From contig JAJIRX010000496.1 of assembly GCA_023853785.1 (NCBI GenBank), positions 434,001 through 498,000 on the forward strand: a DNA stretch of 64,000 bases, given 5' to 3'. Position 1 is the first letter of the stretch; every line of letters starts with the position of its first letter. Positions 24,873 through 37,204 of this stretch are shown one piece after another. Source of the stretch: Psilocybe azurescens. Its lineage: Eukaryota; Basidiomycota; Agaricomycetes; Agaricales; Agrocybaceae. A model generated the notes under the pieces. The model did no database searches. It saw only the letters and a program-made list of their open reading frames with translations, and was not told the DNA's origin. A program made the position numbers and the translations under genes.

Positions 24873-26202
24873 ACAGAATTGATAACGAATTGTTGTATTA
24901 TTCATTAGCGGATTATTGGGATGTATTACTAACTAATGAATGCTTTGGATGGATCTGCGTGCTGCCCTACACGCTCGAAATGTTCGCTGGTATGTGCTCG
25001 AGAATCGAGACGCTCAGTTCGAACTGGATTTACTGGCGCAGAGGGCATCAACGGGCATAGTTCACCACATTCTTGCTTCATCGCAGTATCGGGTGTTTGG
25101 CCTATCAGAGAATTGAAGTGACAGCCCGCCGCAGGTCATTAAAACAATACAAAGATCGCACCCCAGCTCTTGATTAGCTGTGAGGTGATTCGTCAAAATG
25201 AACGCCCATGTGTGAGATATAGGCGTTCTTAAGCCGCATTGCGATATGATATAGCAATGAAAGATAGGATGTGTCCATCCACGTGAATTGGCGAGCGATG
25301 TTCACGCCCTGGCTCGTATCGGCACACAATGTCCATCCAATACTTACGTGAAAATCTGAGAAAGGCAGAGGAGAGGGTAGGCGAGCCGTACGCGTAAAGG
25401 CCAACAAGAAACTAGTATCCGGGGAAGTACGGCGAGTGCGGCGGCGATAGCGACCGTCGGATTCATGCATCACGATATATTTGTAGACATTGCTCAGAAA
25501 TAGCCAATGAAAACGAAGAGTCATATTAGCCAGTGATTGAGAAGAGTCGACGCATCGCCCACTGGCAGCGAATCAGTCATATCAGTCATCGACTGTTCGT
25601 CTTCACCAAATGCCAGGAATGGTTGGCTACAGTTTCGAAAGACAGTGTTCAGATTCATCGATACCATGACCTGCATGATGTCATCGAAGGCAGGGTATTG
25701 GCTCGCAGCGAGTGCAAGGGGTGCAAGGTTGGTGCAAGGTTGAGGTTAGACGCCAAGTTAGGAAATCGATCAACCAACCCATCTTCCGGTGCTTGTGCAT
25801 GCTTGGCAAAGGCGTCCGTCATTTCCCAAACGAGACATCCGATGCCCGAAACCCATAGTACCACTTCGTCTCCCCAAATCCTATGCGAAAAACCGTCTAA
25901 CGCGTGACTCGCCAGCAGAAGAACTCACCACAAAGTGACCCGGAATCCACAATGGCGAACTCCAAAAAAAATCCTCTCTCAGACGACGACGACGAGTCGG
26001 ACACTGGCAGTGGTGAGTCTGCGCTATTCTCGAAACTGTCAATTCATCAAAGGTGGCAATGCGGACTCATGGGAATCTTTCCTTCTTTTGATGTGCTAAC
26101 GTTACTTATAACTTTTTGGACGGGCTGTTTGTGTTTGGTTTGTGACGACGACTCTGCAATTCTTTCCCTCCTTCCTTCCTTGCTCGTGACTCGCTATCGA
26201 TA
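24873..26202. other. Intergenic stretch before INO80B
   Basis: 1.3 kb without a gene I can support. A minus-strand frame at 25174-25524 (116 codons) and one inside it starting with MNPTVAIAAALAVLPRILVS are candidate fragments of an unrecognised small membrane protein, but no splice model closes. A triplicated GTGCAAGG motif lies at 25715-25742. Confidence 0.4.
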
Positions 26203-27697
26203 ATGCCTGCTCGTACTCGTCGGTCTGCTGCGGTCGCTGCTGCTGCGTTGGTTGCAGACATACAGATGGAGTCTGACCCGGAGGAGGAGGAGCAAGTGGA
26301 TATAGAGAACGACGACGACGGAGAGGGCGAGGAAGGAGACGAGGATGATGGCGCAGAGGGTGACGAATCGCAGTCGGTACGTCGTTGTTTCATTCACAAC
26401 TTGTTGTGTAATTGTCCCTCAAGTGAACGCTGCTGTTATTGCAGGAGGCCGAAGAGGAGGAGGAAGAGGAGGGCCCAGCCGCGACGGCTCCCCAACCACG
26501 ATTGAAGATAACGCTCAAACTCCCCGCGAACAATACGTCTAGCAATAGCGCAGGAACGGCGACGCCAGACGATCAAGAAATGGACTATCTAGCCTTCACC
26601 AAGACGCCCAAGCGGCGGGCTAAGAGTACGTTCTTCCAATACACAGTCTACATCTATCTTGCTTGATACTAATAGAGTAATTCAATTACAGCCAAGGTCA
26701 TTCAAGACATAGATGTCGAATCAGAGGATCCTACATCGCAGTCCGGGTCAGATGAAGAGCAATCCGGACAAGATCCTCCTTCGCGTTCGACAGGCACCCC
26801 TTCGGGCCCTGGTGTAAAGCCGATGACGACACGGCAAGCCGTGTTGGCTAGTGTAGTAGATCCTACACATGTATCTCTAGGTGCGAACGCATACGTTTCC
26901 CATCACCGAAACACCCTACTAAGTAACCCGTATTTCGTACATGCATAGATGAAGGCACGCGAAGCAAGAAGCAACCGCTTAACGAGACAGAACTCGCATT
27001 GCGCCGCGAAGAGACAGCAAGGAAGAGAAAGAACCTGAGCGAGAAGAAATTGGAGGACGAAAAGGTTCGTATTCCACTGCATTGCATTGGCTCGTCTGTG
27101 TATACATGTATATATGTATGCGTTCCGCTAAGCTCGATTGCTTGATTCTCCGTAGGCCGAAACCATAAACCGCCTTCTAAAAAAACAAAGCCGTCCCAAA
27201 AACAAGCGCACAAACACGCTCGACGACCGCTCCCCATGCCCTCCGCCTCCGGCGCACGCACTCCCAAGGCGAAAGCCGCAGCGAAGAACGCCGGCGATGA
27301 GGCGGACGAGGCGGAGGGCGACGAGGACGAGGACGACATGATGGACGTCGTCGTGGAGCCAGCGGAGGAGGTCAAGCCGGTCATGTACCGCTGGGTGTCG
27401 TCGTTGCGTGCCGTTCCGTCCGACGATAAGGACATGGACAAGGACAAGGACACGGAGAAGGTGGTCCAGATCACGTTGTCGGTGCCGGAAATGGTGTTTG
27501 CGCGTGCGCATCCTGATCCGCAGGCCCAGCAGGACGAGAGTGATAGTGCGGAGCTGGAGAGGATCCGGAAGGCTGGAGGGCCGGGGGTATGTGCTGTCGA
27601 TGGGTGTGGCAAGCCGAGAAAGTACCGTCTGCCCAGGGACTGGACGATCGGCGCGTGCGATTCTACGCATTTGCGCGTTATAGCCAATCGCGTGTGA
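26203..27697 (+). CDS. INO80 chromatin-remodelling complex subunit Ies2/INO80B
   Basis: Subunit of the INO80 nucleosome remodeller, which stimulates the ATPase in the nucleus. Start ATG at 26203 opens PARTRRSAAVAAAALVAD, then long acidic tracts (EEEEEEEGPAATA). Exons are separated by short introns near 26376-26443, 26626-26692, 26881-26948 and 27065-27154. The PAPA-1-like region is seen in NETELALRREETARKRKNLSE, and EKKLEDEKAETINRLLKKQS follows. The C-terminal zinc-finger HIT-like segment reads GVCAVDGCGKPRKYRLP, then DWTIGACDSTHLRVIANRV at the end. The stop is followed by a GAT microsatellite (27694-27712). The 3' end has a decayed copy at 31.85-32.28 kb. No frame breaks seen. Confidence 0.88.
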
Positions 27698-28131
27698 TGA
27701 TGATGATGATGATGATTGGGCTGGAGGAGGCAGGATGTGGTTTTTTTGTATGGTTAGTTTGTGAGTTTTTCATTCGTTCTTGATGACTTCAGAGATGGAC
27801 TGAATAACGGACTTCTGTAGGTATTTATTATGTGTAATGCATTATTCAATTGCGGCTCTTGGCTCAAGCTTGTTCTTGTTTGGGTTCTTCCTACTCACTG
27901 GAGTTGCTTCCAGATTGTGGTTCATTGAGGGCCATTTCAAATTCTAGAGGAGAATCCAGTTTTCCTTTTGTCTGGCTCCTGACGGGAAGTCATTTGCGGT
28001 GAAGTAATTATATTGGCTGTCCAACACGTGTAATTTCGACATTCTCACGAAGAAGCAACTTGAGGGGCATACATTGGCTGCTCTCCAAATTTAACTCAAG
28101 ACTGCGACTGAGGGGTCCTACATTGCGTGAG
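27698..28131. other. Short intergenic gap
   Basis: Includes a GAT microsatellite just after the INO80B stop and the probable promoter of the RING gene. Nothing else recognised. Confidence 0.5.
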
Positions 28132-29669
28132 ATGGACTGCACCATATGCCTCGACAACATTGGCGACACTGCGCTCTGTCTTCCTTGTGGTATGCTTTCA
28201 TTTCCATCATGATTTCTTAGATGGTTTGCTGCTGATAAGGAGCCCATATAACTTATCGCTGGCAGGTCATATTTACTGCGCTGACTGCGTTATTCTGCTC
28301 GCTGGACAGAATGTAACTGAGACTGGACACATACTCTGCCCGACTTGTCGCTATCCAGCTATACCAAGTACGTCGAGTTACGTATCACGACGAACCCTTT
28401 CATGTAGTATCGTAGACTTGATCGACATCGGATAACTACCCCCGCAACATTAATTTGTGGTACATACTGATCGGCAGCAAATTAGGACAATGCAAGGAAA
28501 ATATCAGAAGAGTGTACCTCAACTTGTCTGGCCAGGCTTCGCTCAGGGAGGATAATGAACGCCTTCAAGCACTCCTGGACACATCAAGCCATGAAAGGGA
28601 TGCCGTCCTCTCCGAGCTTACTGCCGCCCGCGGGCGCGAAGCCAGGCACCGGCAAGCGCTCGACGATATGGTTGCAGTGGCCGAGCGAGACGCTTCGCAA
28701 ATGAATGATCTGCAGGCTCAGCTGCGTGAGGCGCTCCAGGCACTCCATCGAACCCACGCCGAGGTGCTTGCGCTCAATGCGTATGCGCAGAATGTGATTA
28801 GAAGTCGTGGACAAGAGAGTGCGGCTCAGAGGAATGAGATCGACGGCCTCAGTGCACAAGCGCGCGCATCGTCTGCGCGGGTTGAGCAGGCTGAGCAGAT
28901 GAGGCAGGACCTCGAGGAAGAGAACGCAGCGCAGAGGAGTGAGATCGACGTGCTCAATGCGCAGGCGCGCGCGTCGTTTGTGCAGGCTGAGCAGATGAAG
29001 AAAGATATCGCGGTTCTTCAAGCGACGATTGTCATCAAGGCAGAGTATGAGGCCCGCAGTGCTCCGTGAGTATCATCATTGAAAGTAGCGCGTCGTTGTG
29101 CGCTTCAGAAATTCAGAGTCCTAAAGAGCATCTACCCCTCTCACAGCATGCCATTGACGTCGACCGCGCGTGTAACATCAGAGAATGTCAGCGACAATAC
29201 GCAATCGCGTCAGGCAGCAAGACGCGGGACCCGTCGAGGACCAGTGACACCGCCCACTTCGCCGACTCCAACTCCGACTCCGACAACCCTCTCTCATTCT
29301 GAATCAAATGGAACCTCTGACACTCAGGAATCAGAAGGCGTGCCACCTTCTCTTGCTGTTCGTGCGCTAAGAAGAGGCGGGGATATCCGATGGACGGGAT
29401 TCGACTATCCCAGGAATCATCCAGTTCCAGACTGTCTCCCTGCGCGCAACGGCTGGCATCATTTTCTCGGGAAAGGCAGCAATCAGTTCTATACGCGGTT
29501 CAGCTGCAAGTACTGCGAATTTGGATGTAGGGAGAAGATTGTTAAGGAACCAGGTAGTCATGCTTGGCGTATAGATTTGTTGAAGATGGCTGATATCACT
29601 TTGCTTTACTACGAATTTTTTTTTTCTATAGTAGGAGCTTCGGCCAGTGCTTTGCCCTCGGCGGCGTGA
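28132..29669 (+). CDS. RING-finger/coiled-coil protein
   Basis: Probable E3 ubiquitin ligase-like protein by its N-terminal RING: MDCTICLDNIGDTALCLPCG joined across an intron (28190-28265) to HIYCADC and CPTCRYP, giving C-x2-C, C-x-H-x2-C-x2-C and C-x2-C. A second intron removes about 28370-28487. The middle exon (28488-29065) is a long coiled coil from ENIRRVYLNLSGQ to KAEYEARSAP, with an internal duplication of AAQRNEIDGLSAQARAS and AAQRSEIDVLNAQARAS. A third intron (29066-29147) leads to a Ser/Thr/Pro-rich stretch (SPTPTPTPTTLSHSES), then GGDIRWTGFDYPRNHPVPDC and a Cys-bearing segment FSCKYCEFGCREKIVKEP. The last short exon ends ALPSAA at 29669. I recognise no named family beyond RING; the architecture resembles TRIM-like proteins only loosely. 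Confidence 0.72.
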
Positions 29670-31847
29670 TATGAATGTATTGCATGACCGAGGCGCCTGT
29701 GAGGCTAAATAAACATACCAAGCAGGATGCATCCAATTGCTCAGGAGTCGATCTATTCATTGGACCACGCATTCTTGGGGTTTCTATTTTCTGATGGCAC
29801 GTTCAATAAACAAGAGGGTTTGGTTTAGGTAAGATAGATAGTAATGAAAAACCAACAAAAGTATTGAAATTCAATGAAAATAAAGATTTTTCCTTTCTGT
29901 ATGATTATAGCAATAGACTGTGTCATAATTTTCCCTAAAGTGCGAGTTTAGGTTTAGTTACAATTTGTTCGACTCACCTTCTCGAGAATGAAATCTTTGA
30001 AGCTTTGACTCGACGCAACGAGCAACGGGCACTTCGAAGACTTTCCTGAGGAAGGCGAAATAATTTCGACATTACTGCCTATATATATGAAGAAACTGGC
30101 AGATGTTATGGTCAAAAACTAATCGTAAAGGAGACACCACTTTTGAATAAGCTGAAGGCGCAGTGCGCACGGACCACCATAGCGGATTGTATGCCCAGAA
30201 TCTCAGCAACAGCAGCCAACTTTGAAGCCAGTCTCAGTGTCCATCGGTTGTGTATTTATTTAGGGACAATCTACGCCTAATAACTCTGTTTTTCGATCAG
30301 GATTCATTATGTCAAGCCATTTCAAGGCCAACTATGTAACAAACTATTTTCGTGAACAAAAGACTTCAATTTGACAAGTTTATAATCATGTGACTGCGAA
30401 AAAATGGGAACGCGTCGCGACGCGTCACTGGCTTCAACATTTTCACAGCGAGATTATGTAGCAATCATTACCGTCACAGCCGTAAAAAAACACGTTTGCA
30501 TATTGAATATTCATCGACTACTTCTCGTAGATTTATTTCAAAAGGAGGTTGACAAATATTGAATCCCAAGGATCAGACACAGGGCTTTGACACTGCGTTA
30601 AAAATTACTTTGCCAACTGTGTTACTAACGGCATCCAAACCTGCTCGTTTTCGATACGAGAGATAGTGGGAGCAGTAATACAGTCATTCTCCAGATTATA
30701 TTCCCGTTAGAAGGGGAGAATTTGAATGATGTACGCAGAACTGATAACACCATTTCTGAATCAATTATCAGTATTGAAGTTCACACCGACGATAGAGCCG
30801 GAATACTTACTCATTTCCAACCGGGAGAACTTAAATACACTAGATAGAAATTAGTACCTTAGTAGAAATTATATCCTGAATAAGAACCTCTCACATGCAA
30901 GTTCTACCACTGGTGTGGATGATACACCAATCAGCCAGCTCCGAGAGCTCAATACGCGCAAGTAGCGTTTTATTCCTCCCCCTTTTTTCAAGATTTCTTC
31001 ACTAATCTCATCAATTCTAGTCTTATGTATGTATATAGACCCCTTACAAAGTACAGGACGATGTCAAATACGTGGATAGCTTACTAAATTCATGCCGAGC
31101 AAGTCCTATTGATTAGGACTTGCCAAATACGGTATTTCAGGAATATCAGACATACTCGCATATGGCCAAGCAACTCTAGGCCGAAGAATGAACATGCATG
31201 CAACACACATAGAGTTCTCCACCTTCGTCCGACGCTCATTACCAACAGCTGGAATAGAATAGAACTTTTTCAAGAATATTCTGAATCCTCTAGTTAAATA
31301 ATTTCAGCTCTCAGTAGAAGTACGAGTTGTACTATATAAAGATACAATAGTTTTACACTCCCATCTACAGCACCAGAGCTTAAGCTTTCAAAGACAAATA
31401 CCTATTAGGAAGGCTTCACGCTGCTATAACTAGTCATACTGCATACTTCTATAGTCTAACGCTCGTCGTACGTGATATTTGTCAATCAATCTTAAGATCC
31501 AGAATCTACTTGCCTAGAAAGGACAAAGTTACTCGAATATCTTCCTGATACTTACTTAACATCTTACACGCTCTCAAGAGTCTTGGAACTTGCACCGGCT
31601 ATAACGTCCAATCGATCCTCTTAAGAACTCCCATTGTAATCGTACACTGCCCACGATAGAGCTGCCTCGAAACTATTAATGTGACTTCCTACCTCAGTGG
31701 TGGTGATTCGTGAACTGCGAATAGAAGGAAGAGGGCGAAGGGAAATTAGCAGAAGACAAGGCTTGTTGCAGTCTGAGTGTATCATCGACTTATGTGATCC
31801 GCTAGAGTTTTTCATCTATGATAAGCTCTATACCGATGTCTGAAGAA
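29670..31847. other. AT-rich gene-poor block, left part
   Basis: 2.2 kb with no frame over 62 codons and nothing recognised. Base composition is visibly richer in A/T than the flanking genes. I saw no terminal repeats or target-site duplications. Confidence 0.5.
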
Positions 31848-32278
31848 ACAAGATCACCCCAAGAGCAAGCGCACAAACACCCTTGATTATCGATCTCCAA
31901 TACCCTCTGTCTCAGGTACATGCACCCCAAAGGTTAAAATAGAGGACATTGATGAGATGGGAGGTGATGGAAAAGACTAATATATGATGGACGTCTTGGA
32001 ACAGATAGAGGAAATCAAACCGGCCATGTACAGTTGGGTTCCTTCGCTGCATGGCGAACCCGGTGAAGAAGAAGATTAAGATCAATTCGACAATGCCTGA
32101 AGTGACTTTTGTGCATCCTTCTTCTCTATTGCCAGGCAATTTTTCACCCTTGTCGGATGTCACTGTATGTTCTGTCAATGGATGCAGGAAACTGAGAAGT
32201 TTGGGCCCCTACCCAAGGATTGGATTATTGGCAAATGCGACTTTACTCATCCGCGTGCTATAGCTAATCAATGATGAT
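31848..32278 (+). pseudogene. Decayed copy of the INO80B/Ies2 3' end
   Basis: Degenerate relative of the last exon of the INO80B gene at 26.2-27.7 kb. Shared pieces in order: the AAGCGCACAAACAC stretch; TGATGGACGTC with MMDV then EEIKPAMYSWVPSL (intact copy EEVKPVMYRWVSSL); VCSVNGCRKLR (intact VCAVDGCGKPR); a frame reading PKDWIIGKCDFTHPRAIAN (intact RDWTIGACDSTHLRVIAN). The GATGATGAT run after the stop is also kept. Several stops and frame changes interrupt it. Only sequence from the last, intronless exon is present, so it cannot be told whether it arose by DNA duplication or retroposition. No expression signal is evident. Confidence 0.82.
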
Positions 32279-35200
32279 GATCGAGTTGAGGCCTGATGTT
32301 CATTAATTTTTGAGTTCATCGAAGTTCATCGTCGGTAAATGAGCATGATTGGACTCAACAACCCAACTTTATAGGCATTCTTATGCGTGAAGGCTCATAA
32401 TCAATCGTTGCTCTTGTTCCGCCATATCCTATGAAATCGTGTTAAAGCTTATTTCGTCACTTTTAACTCGCTCTAGTTGTTTTCACAATATTGCGGGCCA
32501 TGTTCGACGAACGTTAGCCAAGATTTACTCGCCTTTTCGGCCTTTTGACGAAAATGGTGAACCAAACGGCATTTCATTTGGCGGTAACGTAATTGTTTTA
32601 GCTCCCTGTTTCTCATTCTGTTCCGATGATGCACTGACGCCTAAAATGCAAGACGCAGATTCTACAGTGGTGTTTGGGGTCAGCACTTATTTCGAACGTA
32701 CTTAAGGATTGTATGAGTACACCTTCATCAAAATGACTTGGACCTTGATAAGTGAGGTTCAAGCGCCTTCTATCTTTTTCAATTCAATCGTTTTCTAGAA
32801 ACTTCAGCACCGGCCGATCATGTATTCCCTTTCTCACGACGGTCTAATGTAGAGCGCTTGTACTATGTGCGACAAGGTTCCACGTGTTGTCTTCCTCCTT
32901 GTCGGGTTTCTGTTCAATAGCTTCCTGACTTTGGTCTTCATTTAACGTCATTGTGGCATTGCCTCTTTGGATCCATATCAAAGCCAAGTCTGGTTCCGAG
33001 CTCGAAGGTTCCATGCTTTTGACGTGCCTTCGTCGACCGAGTGGCCCATTACTTGCAGCTAAACAATGTCTTGCCAACCGCAACTACAATGCATTCAGGG
33101 TTGTTCTCTCCGCCATGTCTCCATCGTCTTGAACTGTATGCTCTCATTAACATTGGTTATTGAACAGCACTTTTTATTCGTCTGGCTTGAGAAATGAGCA
33201 TATACTCTGCTCTTAAAAGCCCGCATAATTCGGACCGCTGGAAAGCTCGCTGCCGCGAATACATACGTATCCCCTCAATGCTTAATGTTGCCATCTTCGA
33301 TCATTTTTGCGGTCGCTTTCGATCGTGCAAGATGAGCAGTGGTGCATCGTCGCATATAGACATTTGGGAATCAGATAGAATGGATGCGAGGTTGAATGGA
33401 TGCTGACTTACAGGCTACAATTTGCTTTTAAACTACCAGCATGGACCAGCTACTACTTCGGCCATGATCAACTATACGCATGACAACACAATCCAAGGCG
33501 ATCTGAGCGCAGCATGGCCATCAGAATACTTGTAAGTAAATTCCAGGCATCTTTCCTCTTCGTCGGACCACTGAAGGAACACGTTGAATATGATTTGCCC
33601 TTCACATTTTTGTTCGCGCCGTAACTCGTCCACATTCCGCTAATCGTGGCCTTTGGGAATGATATCTTAGGCCTCGACCTCAATTTTCTTATACCACCAG
33701 ATGCTCTATGTATTGTAAGTACTTCCTCTGTATCGGCAATTCACGCGCCAAGATACGACGAGCGAAAGAAGGAACCGATCTCAATTCAGAAGTAACAGAG
33801 CAGTGAATGCTGCATATGTACGAGCTCATACGAGGTACTACAGGGTGCTACGATCTATAACATTGCAGCCGATCAGCTTTGAAGCGGATATATGGAGATG
33901 TGAAAGCATGGAAGCGTATCTTGAGCAATTATTGAAAGTTCGATTGTTTCGGCAAAACCTCCCTGAAAGACATTATCTGTCATCTATTTTATGCAGGCTT
34001 CAAAACCTTTAAAAATGTTCCGAAAATCAGAATATAAACCCTGAAGCAAGAAGAAAAAAAGATCAAAATTCGCTAAAAAAAAAAAAAAGAAAGAAGAATG
34101 ATGGATCCTAAATCTCTTTTAACAGCGGATGGAACTGAATTGATTCGCGGACCGGAAGTCTCTAGACGAGGGTGGACGGTCAAAGCATCGGTCTGCTCAA
34201 GCCTCAGGTAATGAATTAAATGATACCGACGAGGACGTAGGCGATTCGGACAGCGATGGACACCACCGTGCATTATATTGAAAATACAGAGATATAAATT
34301 TCCCCGACAGAACTCGCGAATGCGAGAACTAGTCTACGTATGCACCTCAGTCTGAGATTATTTTTTGCAAAGTCCAAGACTCCCAAAGCGAGCCCTCGTC
34401 TCGTAAACTTACTCGGGGCCTTGGTCAGATTATATTAAAGCGGAGATTAAAATTTCATCAGTCCCACGGATGTGATTGTCCACCCGTGACGCCATGTTCT
34501 GAACTTCTCCCACTCTAGGGATCCGCCTACGAACCGCCATTTGAAGCCGAACGGATGCATTTATGAATATCCTGCCGATACCTTGCCCATTATTGTTGCT
34601 GAACCAAGGATGTATGATGCTAATTCAGTCCTAGACAGTGTCGCCTTTCCCTAAAAGAAAGAGACGCCCTGGAACGCGGCTATGGCCTGTAACCCACTGT
34701 CATCTTTCGCTTGACTTACACGCCACAACACGTTTCACTGATCCTCCTCCTGCGTGGCGCCTGGTTTAACATATATACTCCTAAACAGTGTTCAGGAGCT
34801 TCCAGTTCAGCGGAAACTGCAAGGCGCTTGGAACTGATCAATAAATTCCGATATTCTAATACTAAGCACTTCTTTCTGATCACGCGCAAGCTTTCACACT
34901 TAGTATCTTTCCAGGAGGCCTGTATTGAAAGGGCAAAGCATTCAATATTTTCGCCATCTGAGTCTCGTCTTCCGGACTTTCTGTTGGCCACCGTGCGAAT
35001 GGATACGATCTTTTCTCATACAATCTGGATCTGACCCCGGAAACCCTTCCATTGCTGATGGGAAGGAACTGCTCGCCTCGCAGAAGGTTGGCATCCCGTC
35101 AGGGTGTATGCTTCTTTTCTCCATCGTACCTTGTGTCGTAACTAAAGATAAAGAGGCACCAGGTCTTTTCTCATCCCTCGTGCTCGACTTCTCTTGCCCT

Positions 35201-35293
35201 CAGCATCACACTCCTTTAGATTTCAAGCATAATGGTCGACGTTAGGCTATCGCAAGTTTTTGGGCTATTCCTACAGCAATACCTACTCAGAGG
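32279..35293. other. AT-rich gene-poor block, right part
   Basis: 3 kb with no convincing gene. A poly-A run lies at 34077-34090. Short frames (for example 33468-33683 minus and 34711-35034 plus) have no recognisable family. Probable 5' region of the DUF6534 gene near 35.2 kb. Confidence 0.45.
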
Positions 35294-37204
35294 ATGTCAC
35301 ACAGGTTCGGGCCTATGCTCATTGGCACCTTCTTCAACATGATTCTCTACGGGGTACCTTTACTTTCTCTGTGATTGCGAGGTTATACTTAGCACCTTTC
35401 CAGATATTGATTGTTCAGGTCGGTACCGTCTTAGAAATCCTGACTTCTGCGAACTCACGAGTCTAAAGACTTATCACTATTACCTGACTTTCAAAAGGTC
35501 CGTTTCCCACACTATGACTGAAATGTCATTGACGTCGTCTCAGAGATGCCCCCTGGATCAAATATCTGGTTCTATATTTGATTATTATCGAATCTCTCAA
35601 TACAGGTTTCAACATGGCTATGATGTACCAACCTCTCATAGAAAAATTCGGTGTGTAAACTTTCACTTTAGCTTGTTATTTTGATCTAAGCGGTTTCATT
35701 TCTCAGGTCAAGTGGAAGCTACAAAATATTTCCCGACTTGTGAGATCTGTCTCTCTTTTTTATGTACGAATGCTCACGGATTTACTTAGTGTTCGCGGCT
35801 GGTAAGAAAAGCAAAATGCTAATTGATCTGCACTGCGCGCTGACAGATTATCCTCGTAGAGCCGATCGTGATTGTGCGTCTTGGCCTATTTTAACCCCAG
35901 CTTCATACGAAGCTCACTCTCATACAGGTAGCAATATCGACGCCTATTCAAGTATTCTTTGCCTGGAGGATCAAGCTCCTTACCAAGAAGAATATTTTGC
36001 CCATCATCATTATTGTGCTGGCCCTTATTTCGACGGGTACGAATCTCCTTTACTTGGGGGTTTCGATATAGGAATCTCACATCGACTCTAGGAGGCGGCA
36101 CGTACACAACTGTTTTGATTGTCAAGTTCAAGCTGTTCTCGCGAAAGCCTGAACTTCATTGGCCTGCTCTCGTTTGGTTTCTTTCAGCCTGCATTGCCGA
36201 TATTCTGATTACAGCAGTCCTGGTGATATCTTTGGTACAGGCATATTCCGAGTTATCTTATTAGGGCGATGTTGAAGTTCTCTTCACAGTCGAAACGTAA
36301 AACAGGCTTTGTTGCAACCGATGATGCCGTCTCTAAGATTATTCGCAGTGGGTTATTTTTTTTTCTATCAGCTCTTATCTTTCTCATGAATGCAAAAATT
36401 CTAGTGACTGTTCAAACAGGAATGCTCACGTCAGTCTAGTCATTCTGAATGATCTTCTTACTTTACAGCTCTGATACCCTCATCGAAACCAGAGCGTTCT
36501 TTGCCATAGGAGATGTCATATTTTTTATGAGTAAGTCTTATGAATAGGATATTCTTTTGAGAACGCAACTACTACTCATGCTTTCTCTAGCACTGGAGGT
36601 CAGTACCTTCTTATCGGCCTGTGAAGCCAAAACTGATTACCACTTGGAATATTGATAAGAAAACTGCTCTGTAAGGTCCTTGTCGATCTCGCGCCTATTC
36701 GTGATCTAATCTTTTGGTAGCAATTTCCTGTGGGATCTCTCTTTGACCAAGCTCTATGCCAACTGTCTCCTTTCTTCCCTCAACGCTCGCGCGGAGTTGC
36801 AAGAGCTGGCCGCATACCAGTCTCAGCACAGGCAGCCCTCGTCGTCAGGGAGGAAATCGCCGTCATGTATGAATATCTTTTTACTCATCATCATCGTTTT
36901 CATTATTCATGTTGGGCTTTCAGGATGGTGCCATAGATGCTCCAGCGGTAAGTCCTATGTCAATCATAACCTAGATCCTCTTCCTTAACATTTTATCCTA
37001 CCGAATAGCATATACTTAGCTCGTCAATGTATGAGCTCGATACCCATAAAGCATATGATAGGAGTCGTGATGTAGAATATGGTGTCACAATCACCAAGGT
37101 GCCTTTCACTTTTTTTCTCATCATCGTCTCTTTAATGTCGTCTTCAGATTGTTGAGACCCGAAAGGATCCTCACTCGCCTGAAACCACTGAAACTACACA
37201 GTAG
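35294..37204 (+). CDS. DUF6534 family multi-spanning membrane protein
   Basis: Fungal integral membrane protein of the DUF6534 family, expanded in Agaricomycetes and without known function. The start ATG at 35294 gives MSHRFGPMLIGTFFNMILYG. Splicing many short exons then yields ILIVQTYHYYLTFKR, DAPWIKYLVLYLIIIES, NTGFNMAMMYQPLIEKFG, QVEATKYFPT, STPIQVFFAWRIKLLTKKN, ILPIIIIVLALISTGTN, PELHWPALVWFLSACIADI, KRKTGFVATDDAVSKIIR and NFLWDLSLTKLYANCLLSS followed by LNARAEL. It ends PETTETTQ at the stop 37202-37204. The order and the motifs PELHWPALVWF and LYANCLLSSLNAR identify the family. About ten introns, some with exons under 20 codons; individual boundaries are provisional. Confidence 0.78.

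Noticed and set aside
27128..27670. 180-codon minus-strand frame
   Set aside because: Antisense shadow of the acidic INO80B exon, with Arg/His-rich low-complexity translation.
33468..33683. Possible P450 or kinase remnant on the minus strand
   Set aside because: A few residues resemble an FPK-like P450 motif but no second conserved block could be found.
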